NCBI GenBank assembly: GCA_023423335.1
Contig: JAFAFU010000060.1
Location: 1 to 42,313 of the forward strand
Origin: Bacillota bacterium
GTDB taxonomy: Bacteria; Bacillota; Clostridia; Lachnospirales; Lachnospiraceae
DNA: 42,313 bases
Reading direction: 5' to 3'
Shown here: piece by piece, positions 26,452 to 33,390 of the stretch
How positions within the stretch are numbered: the first letter of the stretch is position 1
Layout: each line of letters opens with the position of its first letter
Position numbers and translations under genes: made by a program
The notes under the pieces: generated by a model
The model's database searches: none
The model's input: the letters and a program-made list of their open reading frames with translations, nothing else
What the model was told of the DNA's origin: nothing

Positions 26452-26481
26452 ATCATATAACTAAATGAATTGGAATATCAA
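26452..26481 (-). promoter_or_regulatory. promoter of the solute-binding-protein gene
   Basis: TTGATA (26481-26476), an 18-base spacer and TATGAT (26457-26452), about 35 bases before the start codon. Confidence 0.6.
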
Positions 26482-26638
26482 GATATTTTAATCAGTAAAA
26501 GTATAAAAAAATACATTATTTTTGCATCTAAATCAATATAGATTCACTAAAACCTGTCTATTAACTTCTCGAACTGTTTCTAACTCACCTTACCTATTCA
26601 TATACATATAAAAAACCAGAACCAGGAGAAGCTGTTCC

Positions 26639-27967
26639 ATGCTATCAATCTTAAAATCAATGAATCAGTTTTTATGGGGATTCCCCATGCCGTTTCTTCT
26701 CTTTGGAGCCCATATTTATTTCACGGTACATCTGAAAGGAGTACAGCGCCATATTGGTAAGGGAATCCGCCTGTCCGTCACCCCTGAGAAGGGAGCGGAA
26801 GGGGACCTAAGCGGCTTTGCAGCTTTAACGGCCACCCTGGCAGCTACCATCGGCACCGGTAATATTGTAGGTATCTCCACTGCCGTGGCCTTGGGCGGAC
26901 CCGGGGCAATTCTATGGTGCTGGCTGACCGGCATACTGGGCATGGCAACCTCCTATGCCGAATGCTTTCTCGGAGTCCTCTTCCGCCGGAAAACGGCGGA
27001 CGGAACTTATATCGGCGGTCCGATGTATGCTCTTGCCTACGGTCTTAATAAAAGATGGCTCGCTATTCTATTCAGCTTCTTCACTTTGATTGCTTCTTAT
27101 GGAGTCGGCTGTTCCACCCAGGCAAGAGCGGTCACCGAAACGCTCCATACCCTTTGGGGACTGCCTGAATATGTTGTCGGCATCGTTATGGCGGTTATCG
27201 TCGGGCTGGTTATCGTCGGAGGCATAAAATCGATCGGGAATATCTGTTCAAAGCTGGTTCCGGCTATGGGAGCCTTCTACATCATCGGCTGTCTGGTTAT
27301 TTTAATCATTAACCTGCCTTATATCCTTCCGGCCCTCCGGTACATATTACGATCCGCATTTCTTCCCTCAAAGCTGCCTGCCGCAGTGGCCGGGGGCTTT
27401 ATCGGCAGCACTCTGAAATCTGCTGCCAGATACGGGATAGCCCGGGGATTGTTTACAAATGAAGCCGGGTTAGGCTCGGCCGCTATCGCTGCCGCCGGGG
27501 CGAAGACCTCCCATCCCTCCAGACAGGCATTGATCTCCATGAGCGCAACCTTTTGGGATACGGTTGTCATGTGCGCCATTACAGGACTGGTAATAACCAC
27601 AAATCTGATCCGGTATCCGGCTTCGGTGAAAGGGTATTCCTTTACCGAGCTGACTACGGCAGCCTTCAAGGTAATCCCTTTCGGAAACCGTATCCTTGGG
27701 TTATCCCTGGTTGCCTTTGCCATAGCGACCCTGATCGGCTGGTCCTACTTCGGCGAAAAAGCAGTGGAATATTTATTCGGCAAGAACGGCATCAACAACT
27801 ACAGGCTCTGCTATATTATAATGATATTCATCGGCTCTGTCATGTCGCTGGACCTTGTCTGGGAAATGACCGATTTTGTCAATGCTTTAATGTCCATACC
27901 GAATCTGATCTGCCTATTGCTCCTGCGGGGGAAAATAACTCCCTACCTGACGAATAAAAAATCATAA
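26639..27967 (+). CDS. AGCS-family sodium (or proton):amino acid symporter
   Basis: A 442-residue integral membrane protein with about ten or eleven helices, importing alanine, glycine or a related amino acid with a cation. It has the family motifs: LTATLAATIGTGNIVGI in the first third, GGPGAILWCW and AECFLGVLFRRK, then ARYGIARGLFTNEAGLGSAA and FWDTVVMCAITGLVI. AGGAG lies ten bases before the ATG at 26639. It is divergent from the solute-binding lipoprotein gene, whose start is 220 bases away, and convergent with the DJ-1 gene. The exact substrate cannot be read. Confidence 0.93.
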   Translation: MLSILKSMNQFLWGFPMPFLLFGAHIYFTVHLKGVQRHIGKGIRLSVTPEKGAEGDLSGFAALTATLAATIGTGNIVGISTAVALGGPGAILWCWLTGILGMATSYAECFLGVLFRRKTADGTYIGGPMYALAYGLNKRWLAILFSFFTLIASYGVGCSTQARAVTETLHTLWGLPEYVVGIVMAVIVGLVIVGGIKSIGNICSKLVPAMGAFYIIGCLVILIINLPYILPALRYILRSAFLPSKLPAAVAGGFIGSTLKSAARYGIARGLFTNEAGLGSAAIAAAGAKTSHPSRQALISMSATFWDTVVMCAITGLVITTNLIRYPASVKGYSFTELTTAAFKVIPFGNRILGLSLVAFAIATLIGWSYFGEKAVEYLFGKNGINNYRLCYIIMIFIGSVMSLDLVWEMTDFVNALMSIPNLICLLLLRGKITPYLTNKKS

Positions 27968-28026
27968 CGATTCAATCGTATCTCCTGAAAATTATATTAA
28001 TGCGCACAAATCACATACAAAAAATC

Positions 28027-28584
28027 TTACTGATAATGACGGTATTGAATCGTTTCAGCCAACCGTACCGCTTCTTCCTCATCCTTTAGTTTCCTGACCA
28101 GTGCCAGTGAAAAATCAATGGCTGTGCCCATCCCCTTTGAGGTTACGATATTTCCATCCGTAACAACATCCGCATCCTGATATCTGGCTCCGAGCAGGCT
28201 TTCCTCATTGCCCGGGTAACAGGTTGCATTCTTACCCGTAAGCAGCCCTTTGGTTCCCAGAATCCGCGGGGCTGCGCAGATTGCCGCCAGATTCCTGCCT
28301 TGCTTGTGAAACTCCTTTAGAAGAAGGCTAAGTCCTTCATGCTTCATAAGATTTGCCGTACCAGGCATACCCCCCGGCAAAACCAACATATCCGCATCCT
28401 TATAGTCCGTATCTTCAAAAAGGATATCCGCAAGAGTTGTAATCCCGTGGGCTCCGGTCACTAACTCACTTCCGGTTATCGACACCATGACAATATCAAG
28501 CTTTACCCTCCTGAGAATATCTACCACGGTTAATGCTTCAATTTCCTCGAACCCATCTGCCAAAAAGATATATACCTTTGCCAT
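28027..28584 (-). CDS. DJ-1/PfpI-family protein
   Basis: A 185-residue flavodoxin-like protein of the DJ-1 subgroup, containing FLADGFEEIEALTVVDILRR, VLPGGMPG and the nucleophile-elbow cysteine in AAICAAPRIL, together with the conserved glutamate of GFEEIE. Members act as glyoxalase III/deglycase or oxidative-stress proteins; the exact role here is open. The ATG at 28584 has GGGAGA six bases upstream and an earlier ATG at 28602 is less likely. A promoter and a structured leader precede it. Confidence 0.93.
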   Translation of the reverse strand: MAKVYIFLADGFEEIEALTVVDILRRVKLDIVMVSITGSELVTGAHGITTLADILFEDTDYKDADMLVLPGGMPGTANLMKHEGLSLLLKEFHKQGRNLAAICAAPRILGTKGLLTGKNATCYPGNEESLLGARYQDADVVTDGNIVTSKGMGTAIDFSLALVRKLKDEEEAVRLAETIQYRHYQ

Positions 28585-28623
28585 AACAAGTCTCCCTTCC
28601 ATCTTAAATTGTTATCATGTTCA

Positions 28624-28656
28624 TCGGACCGGATAAGCTCCGATCTGCTTGTCCGA
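28624..28656 (-). other. structured leader of the DJ-1 gene
   Basis: In the 5' leader, TCGGAC (28624-28629) pairs with GTCCGA (28651-28656) around an inner CGGA/TCCG hairpin. No T-run follows. It may influence translation or stability; I do not recognise it as a known riboswitch. Confidence 0.4.
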
Positions 28657-28688
28657 ACCGTACTTTTCGTATCCTAAGGGACAGGAAT

Positions 28689-28697
28689 ATTATAACA
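28689..28697 (-). promoter_or_regulatory. extended -10 promoter of the DJ-1 gene
   Basis: TGTTATAAT on the minus strand (TATAAT at 28694-28689) about 105 bases before the start codon. The -35 match is poor. Confidence 0.5.
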
Positions 28698-28731
28698 CAT
28701 CCCGTCATGATTGTGTATGAAATAATAACCG

Positions 28732-28750
28732 GGGAGGTCTCAGACCTCCC
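28732..28750 (-). terminator. hairpin terminator after the Cys/Pro-repeat protein gene
   Basis: GGGAGGTC and GACCTCCC (28732-28739 with 28743-28750) form a perfect eight-pair stem with a three-base loop. On the minus strand it is followed by CGGTTATTATTTC, a weak T-run. It lies about 110 bases beyond the stop. Confidence 0.5.
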
Positions 28751-28857
28751 ATCCTGCACTGACCGGAAGACAAGATAGCGGATGTTTCGTCTTTCCAGTA
28801 TAATGTATGAGGGAGGTCCGATGGCTCCAAATGCTGCATTCTTTCGTTCCGGATCGA

Positions 28858-30555
28858 CTATGCTTCTACTCTGAGACTGGATACTCCTACGTTTTTCAGC
28901 GTCAGAACAGGTTTACAATCGGACCTCTTCCTGTTGTTCAGAGGGCATACCTCCAAAAGATAGCAGTCATCGTATGGTACCTCAAACTCAAAGCAGCCGC
29001 AGCAGCTTACTTTCTCACAATATAATAACACTCTGTCATCACCGCAGATTTTATATAATTTTACTTCAAAATCATGGCTGCCGCCACAGCTGCAACCCCA
29101 GATGCATCCCAGGATCTGGCCGGCTTTGATCTTGCAGTCCTGCTTGCAGGGAACCTCTCTGTATTCTACCCTCATCCGGATACCGGGGCAGGGCATCGGA
29201 ACTCTGACCGGATATGGTCTGTATTCAATTCTTACCTCCTGCTCAGGGCAAGGCGCCGGTGTCGGGCAGACCGGACAGGGTTCCGGTGTCGGACAAACCG
29301 GGCAGGGTGCCGGTACCGGACAAGGCGGGCAAGGCGCCGGCGTCGGGCAAGGTGGCGGTGTCGGACAAGCCGGACAAGGCTCAGGTATCGGGCAGGGCTC
29401 CGGTGTCGGGCAGGGCTCAGGCATCGGGCAAGGTGCCGGTGTCGGGCAGGGCGGGCATTCCGGAACTGGAATCGGCAGAGGCACGGGCATCTCAGGTACC
29501 GGGATTTCTTCGGGAGGAGCCGGCAATATGTCTCCGCAGACTATCCCACCGACAAACGGATACAGATGGAATTCAAAACCGCTGGCTGCATTCACCGCAA
29601 ATGAACGCAATGCCGCGTTGCCGCTGACATGACCGCCGGTCCGGTGTGCATGGAACATTGCCTGAGGTGCTAATATGCTTCCCCAGATATCCGCAGGAAC
29701 TTCCATATGAATATTTGTTGCATCTTCAAATACATACAGGGTTCGGTTCGCCAGTCTTTCTGCGCCCCAGAGCCCATACTGGAGGTATGCATTGGGTCCT
29801 GTTCGTAATATAACAAGACTTACACTGCCCGCCGGTACTTCAAACCGCAGTTCCTTATTCAAAATACCGTTAGGACTTACATCAACCAAAAAGACATTCT
29901 GGACGGGATCGGTTCCTCTTAGGATCAATTCGTGGAAATGCGGTGTTACGGTACCATTCGGCTGCATATTTACGATACAATCATGGTAATAGCTTATACT
30001 CTCTTGTGCATCCTCGAAAAACCGGCGTACATCGGCACCAATTCTTCCTGCCGGAATATAACGGGGTACATCATAGCTGGAGATTGCATAGTGGGTTCCT
30101 CTGTCACTGGGTCTCCAATATTGGCTTCCTCCTGCCGCCTGATACAGTGTAGTAAGCTCCTGGATCTGATCCGGGGATCCATCCTTACCGATCATATAGG
30201 TACTGCCGCCTGCAGCACGGAAATTGCCGCCTGCAACCACATGACCGATGACTACCAGAGGTCCCTGCATGGCGACATTTCCTCCGACTAAGAATCTGAC
30301 AAGGTCCGGGCTGTATCCGACTCCGGTAAGTCTAAGATCGTTACCGTAAGCAACGCTCATGCCTCTCGGGCTGGCAAAATTACCTCCTACGGCAAAAGCT
30401 CCTTTTGTATCTACAATATTATTAGCATCCCCAAATACAATGGCATTAAAATGCGAAGCTGTCCCAAACGGCTGTCCATTTAAATCATACCAGTTTATAT
30501 CTTCATAGGGGATTCCTGCATACGGAACAGTATTATTTCCGGTATTGTTAAACAT
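28858..30555 (-). CDS. choice-of-anchor A domain protein with Cys-Pro repeats, candidate spore-surface protein
   Basis: A 565-residue three-part protein. Residues 1-340 carry a choice-of-anchor A (CAA) beta-helix-like domain, seen in FNAIVFGDANNI, GAFAVGGNFAS and the NVAMQGPLVVIGHVVAGGNF repeats, and in HRTGGHVSGNAALRS. Residues about 347-438 are a low-complexity array of PTPAPCP/PEPCP units holding some 15 cysteines. Residues 440-565 are a Cys-rich, beta-predicted domain with about 14 cysteines (SCCGCFEFEVP, IWGCSCGG). No signal peptide is present, unusual for a CAA protein. The ATG at 30555 has a perfect AAGGAGG. High cysteine with no export signal suggests assembly in the mother cell onto the spore coat or exosporium by disulfide cross-linking (inference). 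I do not recognise an exact homologue. Confidence 0.75.
   Translation of the reverse strand: MFNNTGNNTVPYAGIPYEDINWYDLNGQPFGTASHFNAIVFGDANNIVDTKGAFAVGGNFASPRGMSVAYGNDLRLTGVGYSPDLVRFLVGGNVAMQGPLVVIGHVVAGGNFRAAGGSTYMIGKDGSPDQIQELTTLYQAAGGSQYWRPSDRGTHYAISSYDVPRYIPAGRIGADVRRFFEDAQESISYYHDCIVNMQPNGTVTPHFHELILRGTDPVQNVFLVDVSPNGILNKELRFEVPAGSVSLVILRTGPNAYLQYGLWGAERLANRTLYVFEDATNIHMEVPADIWGSILAPQAMFHAHRTGGHVSGNAALRSFAVNAASGFEFHLYPFVGGIVCGDILPAPPEEIPVPEMPVPLPIPVPECPPCPTPAPCPMPEPCPTPEPCPIPEPCPACPTPPPCPTPAPCPPCPVPAPCPVCPTPEPCPVCPTPAPCPEQEVRIEYRPYPVRVPMPCPGIRMRVEYREVPCKQDCKIKAGQILGCIWGCSCGGSHDFEVKLYKICGDDRVLLYCEKVSCCGCFEFEVPYDDCYLLEVCPLNNRKRSDCKPVLTLKNVGVSSLRVEA
29242..29461 (-). repeat. tandem Cys-Pro coding repeat
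   Basis: A GC-rich low-complexity array (recurrent GGCAGGG and GTGTCGGGCA units on the plus strand) encoding the PxPCP repeats of the choice-of-anchor A protein. Units vary in third positions and length, about 15-18 bp each. Such arrays are prone to copy-number change. Confidence 0.85.
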
Positions 30556-30869
30556 ATAATCCTCCTTGATGTATGCAATCTTCCTCTGCATCCAATATTC
30601 TCAATTCAGTTTATTCACCAACAAAATAATCGTGCAGGATTTCGTGGTATCCTTCCCTCAAAATATTCTGCGTTTACCGGAATATACATAAATCGATAAA
30701 ATGCTGCCTATGCCGCGGGCAGGTTTCATAACAGCTTCAAGGATAGAAAAGACACCCTATGCTTCTCTTACACACAGGCTGCTGAATCGATTCAGCAAAC
30801 GGTGTATTATGAGAAACATAAGGCGCCTCTTGTTGTTCTCATTGTGCAGCAGCTCCTGCATATTAAGGA
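30556..30869. other. intergenic region between the Cys/Pro-repeat gene and the CNNM gene
   Basis: It should hold the promoter of the Cys/Pro-repeat gene (minus strand), but I found no clear sigma-A, sigma-E or sigma-K site. It contains an 18-bp palindrome at 30780-30797 and no credible gene. Confidence 0.5.
30780..30797. repeat. 18-bp perfect palindrome
   Basis: TGCTGAATCGATTCAGCA, self-complementary over its whole length, about 225 bases upstream of the Cys/Pro-repeat gene and 70 bases past the CNNM stop. No T-run follows on either strand. It may be an operator for a dimeric regulator. Confidence 0.6.
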
Positions 30870-32204
30870 TTAATCCTTCTCGCCCCTGCTGCTGCCAATA
30901 TAAAGCTTTACCTTATCAATTCTTTTATGCTTAACACTTTCCAAACGGAAAACCAGATTGTCAATCTCTATGGTACGGTCATCCTTCTCCTGCGGAATTG
31001 CCCCTATCTCATCAATCAGATAACCGGAGACCGTATCATAGTTCTCAGAGTACAGATCCAGATCCAGCTTGTTGTTCAATTCGTCTATTGTTACCATACC
31101 ATCAATCAGGTAGGTGTTTTCATCCAGTTTCTTAATCTTCACGGATTCCGGATCATACTCATCTTCAATATCCCCCATGACCTCTTCGACCAGATCCTCC
31201 ATTGTCACGATACCCGAGAAGCCGCCATATTCATCGATCAGTACAGCAATCTGCTTTTTCGTCTGCTGCAGTTCACGAAACAAATCCCTGGCTATTTTGC
31301 TCTCCGGAACCAGATACGGCTTTCTTACGATGGATCTGATATCAATGTTTTCGAAGCCCTTGGATATGGCCTGCTTTAAGAAATCCTTGATAAAAAGAAT
31401 GCCGATAATATTATCGATATCTTCTTCATAGACCGGAATTCGAGTATATTTTGAATCAATCAATTCCGCCATATATTCCTCCATCGGCCTCGTAATATCG
31501 ATGGCGAATACATTAATCCTGGGCGTCATGATTTCCTTAGCGGATTTATCATCAAATTCCATGATGGAATTGATCATTTCCCGTTCCTTTTTATTAAGGA
31601 CTCCATGAACCTGCCCCTCTTTTACCAGGGATTTGATTTCTTCTCTGGACAGCATCTCCTCCGTACTTCCTTCCCTCATCCCAAAGGGCTTTGTAACCAG
31701 GTTCGTCGAGAAGGTAAGAAGTTTTATAAAGGGTGCGGCTATTCTTGATATTGTCCTTACCGGCTTCACACAGAACAGGCTGATTGCCTCAGGCTTCTGC
31801 AGAGCAATCCTTTTTGGCACTAATTCTCCGAATACCAGCGTAAAATAAGACAGGACCAAGGTCACAAGGATCAGGGATATCTGCTTTCCGTATGCAATAT
31901 GGTACTTATCCAGTAATTCACTCACCGGGGCCGACAGTCCGGTAGCAGCGGCTGCACTGGAGAAAAAGCCGGCTAAAGTAATTGCAACCTGTATGGTGGA
32001 CAGGAATTTTGTCGGTTCGTCCAGAAATTGAAGCACCAACTTCGCGCTTTTCTTTCCTTCCTCCGCTATTTTTTTGATTTTGTTTTTATTGACCGATACC
32101 ATGGCCATCTCCGCACAGGCAAAAAAAGAATTTACCAGTGTCAGCAGAATTAGTATTATAATCTGCATCAGAATATGGTCGGCGTCAGGGTCTGCTTCTT
32201 CCAT
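30870..32204 (-). CDS. CNNM/CorC-family (hemolysin-like) membrane protein
   Basis: A 444-residue protein with an N-terminal CNNM transmembrane domain (helices at about residues 12-34, 70-92, 104-126, 140-160). A pair of CBS domains follows (about 215-335, seen in EIMTPRINVFAIDI and AVLIDEYGGFSGIVTMEDLVEE) and then a C-terminal CorC/HlyC domain that ends DNLVFRLESVKHKRIDKV. Such proteins export or regulate magnesium or other divalent ions; adenine nucleotides bind CBS domains in the family. GGAGGAG lies nine bases before the ATG at 32204. A promoter candidate with an extended -10 lies at 32259-32287. Confidence 0.92.
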   Translation of the reverse strand: MEEADPDADHILMQIIILILLTLVNSFFACAEMAMVSVNKNKIKKIAEEGKKSAKLVLQFLDEPTKFLSTIQVAITLAGFFSSAAAATGLSAPVSELLDKYHIAYGKQISLILVTLVLSYFTLVFGELVPKRIALQKPEAISLFCVKPVRTISRIAAPFIKLLTFSTNLVTKPFGMREGSTEEMLSREEIKSLVKEGQVHGVLNKKEREMINSIMEFDDKSAKEIMTPRINVFAIDITRPMEEYMAELIDSKYTRIPVYEEDIDNIIGILFIKDFLKQAISKGFENIDIRSIVRKPYLVPESKIARDLFRELQQTKKQIAVLIDEYGGFSGIVTMEDLVEEVMGDIEDEYDPESVKIKKLDENTYLIDGMVTIDELNNKLDLDLYSENYDTVSGYLIDEIGAIPQEKDDRTIEIDNLVFRLESVKHKRIDKVKLYIGSSRGEKD

Positions 32205-32258
32205 TGTATAACTCCTCCAAATAAATTTTTAATGAATTATTAAATAGTTACAAGTCTT

Positions 32259-32287
32259 AGTATAACATATTATTTCATTAATGCCAC
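32259..32287 (-). promoter_or_regulatory. promoter of the CNNM gene
   Basis: TATACT (32264-32259) with a TG one base before it (extended -10) and GTGGCA (32287-32282) 17 bases upstream as a weak -35. Confidence 0.5.
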
Positions 32288-32325
32288 CTATTATAAAATT
32301 AATATTACCACTTTCATGTGAGAAA

Positions 32326-32386
32326 TTTCTCGGTAATACATCATTTATCTTCATTACCCTTCAGAACTTTCTCAGTAATACATGAT
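32326..32386. repeat. pair of 19-bp direct repeats
   Basis: TTTCTCGGTAATACATCAT (32326-32344) and TTTCTCAGTAATACATGAT (32368-32386), 17 of 19 identical, with starts 42 bp apart (about four helical turns). The first overlaps a GAGAAATTTCTC palindrome (32320-32331). They lie upstream of the CNNM promoter and may be regulator-binding sites. Confidence 0.6.
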
Positions 32387-32460
32387 GAGAAAACGAAATA
32401 TCTCTGTATTCCTTTATTTTTAATACTTCATATTTACATATACAAGTATCAGAATAAAGT

Positions 32461-32499
32461 AATATAGGCCAATCCGAGTAAATCAGATTGGCCTATATT
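32461..32499 (-). terminator. terminator after the membrane-protein/microprotein operon
   Basis: A perfect 14-pair stem AATATAGGCCAATC/GATTGGCCTATATT around an 11-base loop (32475-32485). On the minus strand it lies 40 bases past the microprotein stop and ends in an AT-rich tail. Confidence 0.75.
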
Positions 32500-32538
32500 T
32501 TGATAGCTTTTGAGGCCCACCGCAAGGGGAATGTCCGT

Positions 32539-32622
32539 TTACCTTTTCCTCTTCCTGATGATGGCGCCGACAATAAAAGCGACTACAGCAACAGCGGCTA
32601 CAATAATGATTGCAGTTGTCAT
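32539..32622 (-). CDS. 27-residue single-helix membrane microprotein
   Basis: A very short gene: MTTAIIIVAAVAVVAF begins a single transmembrane helix that ends in the basic tail IIRKRKR, so the C-terminus is expected on the cytoplasmic side. Support comes from an excellent double ribosome site (AGGAGGGAGG) eight bases before the ATG at 32622, a stop just before a strong terminator, and position 37 bases after the 182-residue membrane protein. It resembles the helix part of FeoB-associated membrane peptides but lacks their cysteines. It could equally be a small regulator or toxin-like peptide. A long frame in the same register reaching 33018 is an antisense-of-phase artefact over the neighbouring gene. 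Confidence 0.65.
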   Translation of the reverse strand: MTTAIIIVAAVAVVAFIVGAIIRKRKR

Positions 32623-32659
32623 TTCATTCACCTCCCTCCTATTTTTGCACAGAAGATTT

Positions 32660-33208
32660 TTACTTTGCCAGTAAGTCATTAGCCTTCTCACATACCACAT
32701 AGATCTCATCGTATTTCTGGTCAATGATCGGCCCGATTGTATTCGTCTTGTTCTTACGGATTTTGATGAAGCAAAAGTAAGGAATGACCCAGCCGACAAA
32801 GGCGGGGATGGCGAGGATGATGCAGAGAGGAAGCATGCCCCCAAGATAGGCAAACACCGAACCTGCCATAAAAGCCGTTCCGATAATACCAATAATGTAG
32901 GCTGCCGTGGATGCGCCGATCCCCTTGGACTGTTCCAGTGATAGGATCTCGTTCGCCAATGCGTCAAACTGACGCTGCAGCCGGGTAAGCTCAGCCTTGT
33001 TGCGTATCTTCCGGTCACGTTTGAACTTCATGGTAACTTGGAAAAGTCCAAGCGGCGTACCGCCTAGGGAGGGGACGGAGGTATTTTCCAGCTCCCACCC
33101 AAAGTTCGGATAGCTGTCGGTATACAACGACTCCATTTCCTGCTTGACTGTAACATTCTTATACTCATACCCGATAAATCCATTTCCGTTTTTTGTAATC
33201 TCATTCAT
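32660..33208 (-). CDS. two-helix membrane protein of unknown function
   Basis: A 182-residue protein I do not recognise. The N-terminal 60 residues look like a soluble alpha/beta domain (GFIGYEYKNVTVKQEMESLY). A short coiled coil follows (about 68-95), then two transmembrane helices (about 100-122 and 125-147) and a charged tail. AAGGAG lies about eight bases before the ATG at 33208. The promoter region at 33273-33320 carries the same direct repeats as that of the two-component system upstream, suggesting it is a target of the regulator. The microprotein follows as the second gene. Confidence 0.75.
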   Translation of the reverse strand: MNEITKNGNGFIGYEYKNVTVKQEMESLYTDSYPNFGWELENTSVPSLGGTPLGLFQVTMKFKRDRKIRNKAELTRLQRQFDALANEILSLEQSKGIGASTAAYIIGIIGTAFMAGSVFAYLGGMLPLCIILAIPAFVGWVIPYFCFIKIRKNKTNTIGPIIDQKYDEIYVVCEKANDLLAK

Positions 33209-33272
33209 AATGACAACTCCTTTTTAATTTGTGTTTTGGTTAAGAACTTTCTTTGATTCACTGCATATCCAT

Positions 33273-33320
33273 ATACTAATCTCAAAATATTTGAGAATTG
33301 CTTGGGAATTGTTTAAGAAA
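33273..33320 (-). promoter_or_regulatory. promoter with response-regulator-like direct repeats
   Basis: Minus strand: TTAAACAATTC, CCAAGCAATTC and TCAAATATTTT are three tandem 11-mers (CAATTC spaced exactly 11 bp, 33311-33306 and 33300-33295). They run across the -35 region into TAGTAT (33278-33273), placed 17 bases from GCAATT. The arrangement and the TTAAACAATTC core match the promoter of the two-component operon (35164-35196) and look like a PhoB/OmpR-type direct-repeat operator. Confidence 0.6.
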
Positions 33321-33334
33321 TATTAATTGTGATA

Positions 33335-33373
33335 GAAAAAAGCAGCCCGGATTCTTTTTGAATCTGAGCTGCT
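33335..33373 (-). terminator. terminator after the two-component operon
   Basis: Minus strand: AGCAGC/GCTGCT and GATTC/GAATC form a stem with a small internal bulge (33373-33368 with 33346-33341), followed by TTTTTTC. It stands 18 bases past the sensor-kinase stop. Confidence 0.8.
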
Positions 33374-33390
33374 CCTGCCGTTATTCTTAT

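Larger units (their letters stand above)
32205..32538. other. AT-rich intergenic region before the CNNM gene
   Basis: Holds the CNNM promoter (32259-32287), a pair of 19-bp direct repeats (32326-32386) and the terminator of the microprotein operon (32461-32499). No gene is credible in it. Confidence 0.6.

Noticed and set aside
27966..28054. 11-bp inverted repeat (AACGATTCAAT/ATTGAATCGTT) across the convergent ends of the symporter and DJ-1 genes
   Set aside because: The loop of 67 bases is long, one arm lies inside the DJ-1 coding region and no T-run follows, so it was not called a terminator.
29242..29461. Repeat array that superficially resembles a CRISPR or minisatellite
   Set aside because: Units have no constant repeat/unique spacer structure and form an open reading frame of PxPCP units.
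29074..29632. Several long plus-strand reading frames over the Cys/Pro-repeat gene
   Set aside because: They are low-complexity Gly/Gln- or Arg-rich shadows of the repeat-coding strand, lack ribosome sites and overlap a convincing minus-strand gene.
32623..33018. Minus-strand frame continuous with the microprotein
   Set aside because: It runs out of phase over the 182-residue membrane-protein gene with Arg/Ser-rich nonsense composition. Only the last 27 codons have a ribosome site and gene-like sequence.
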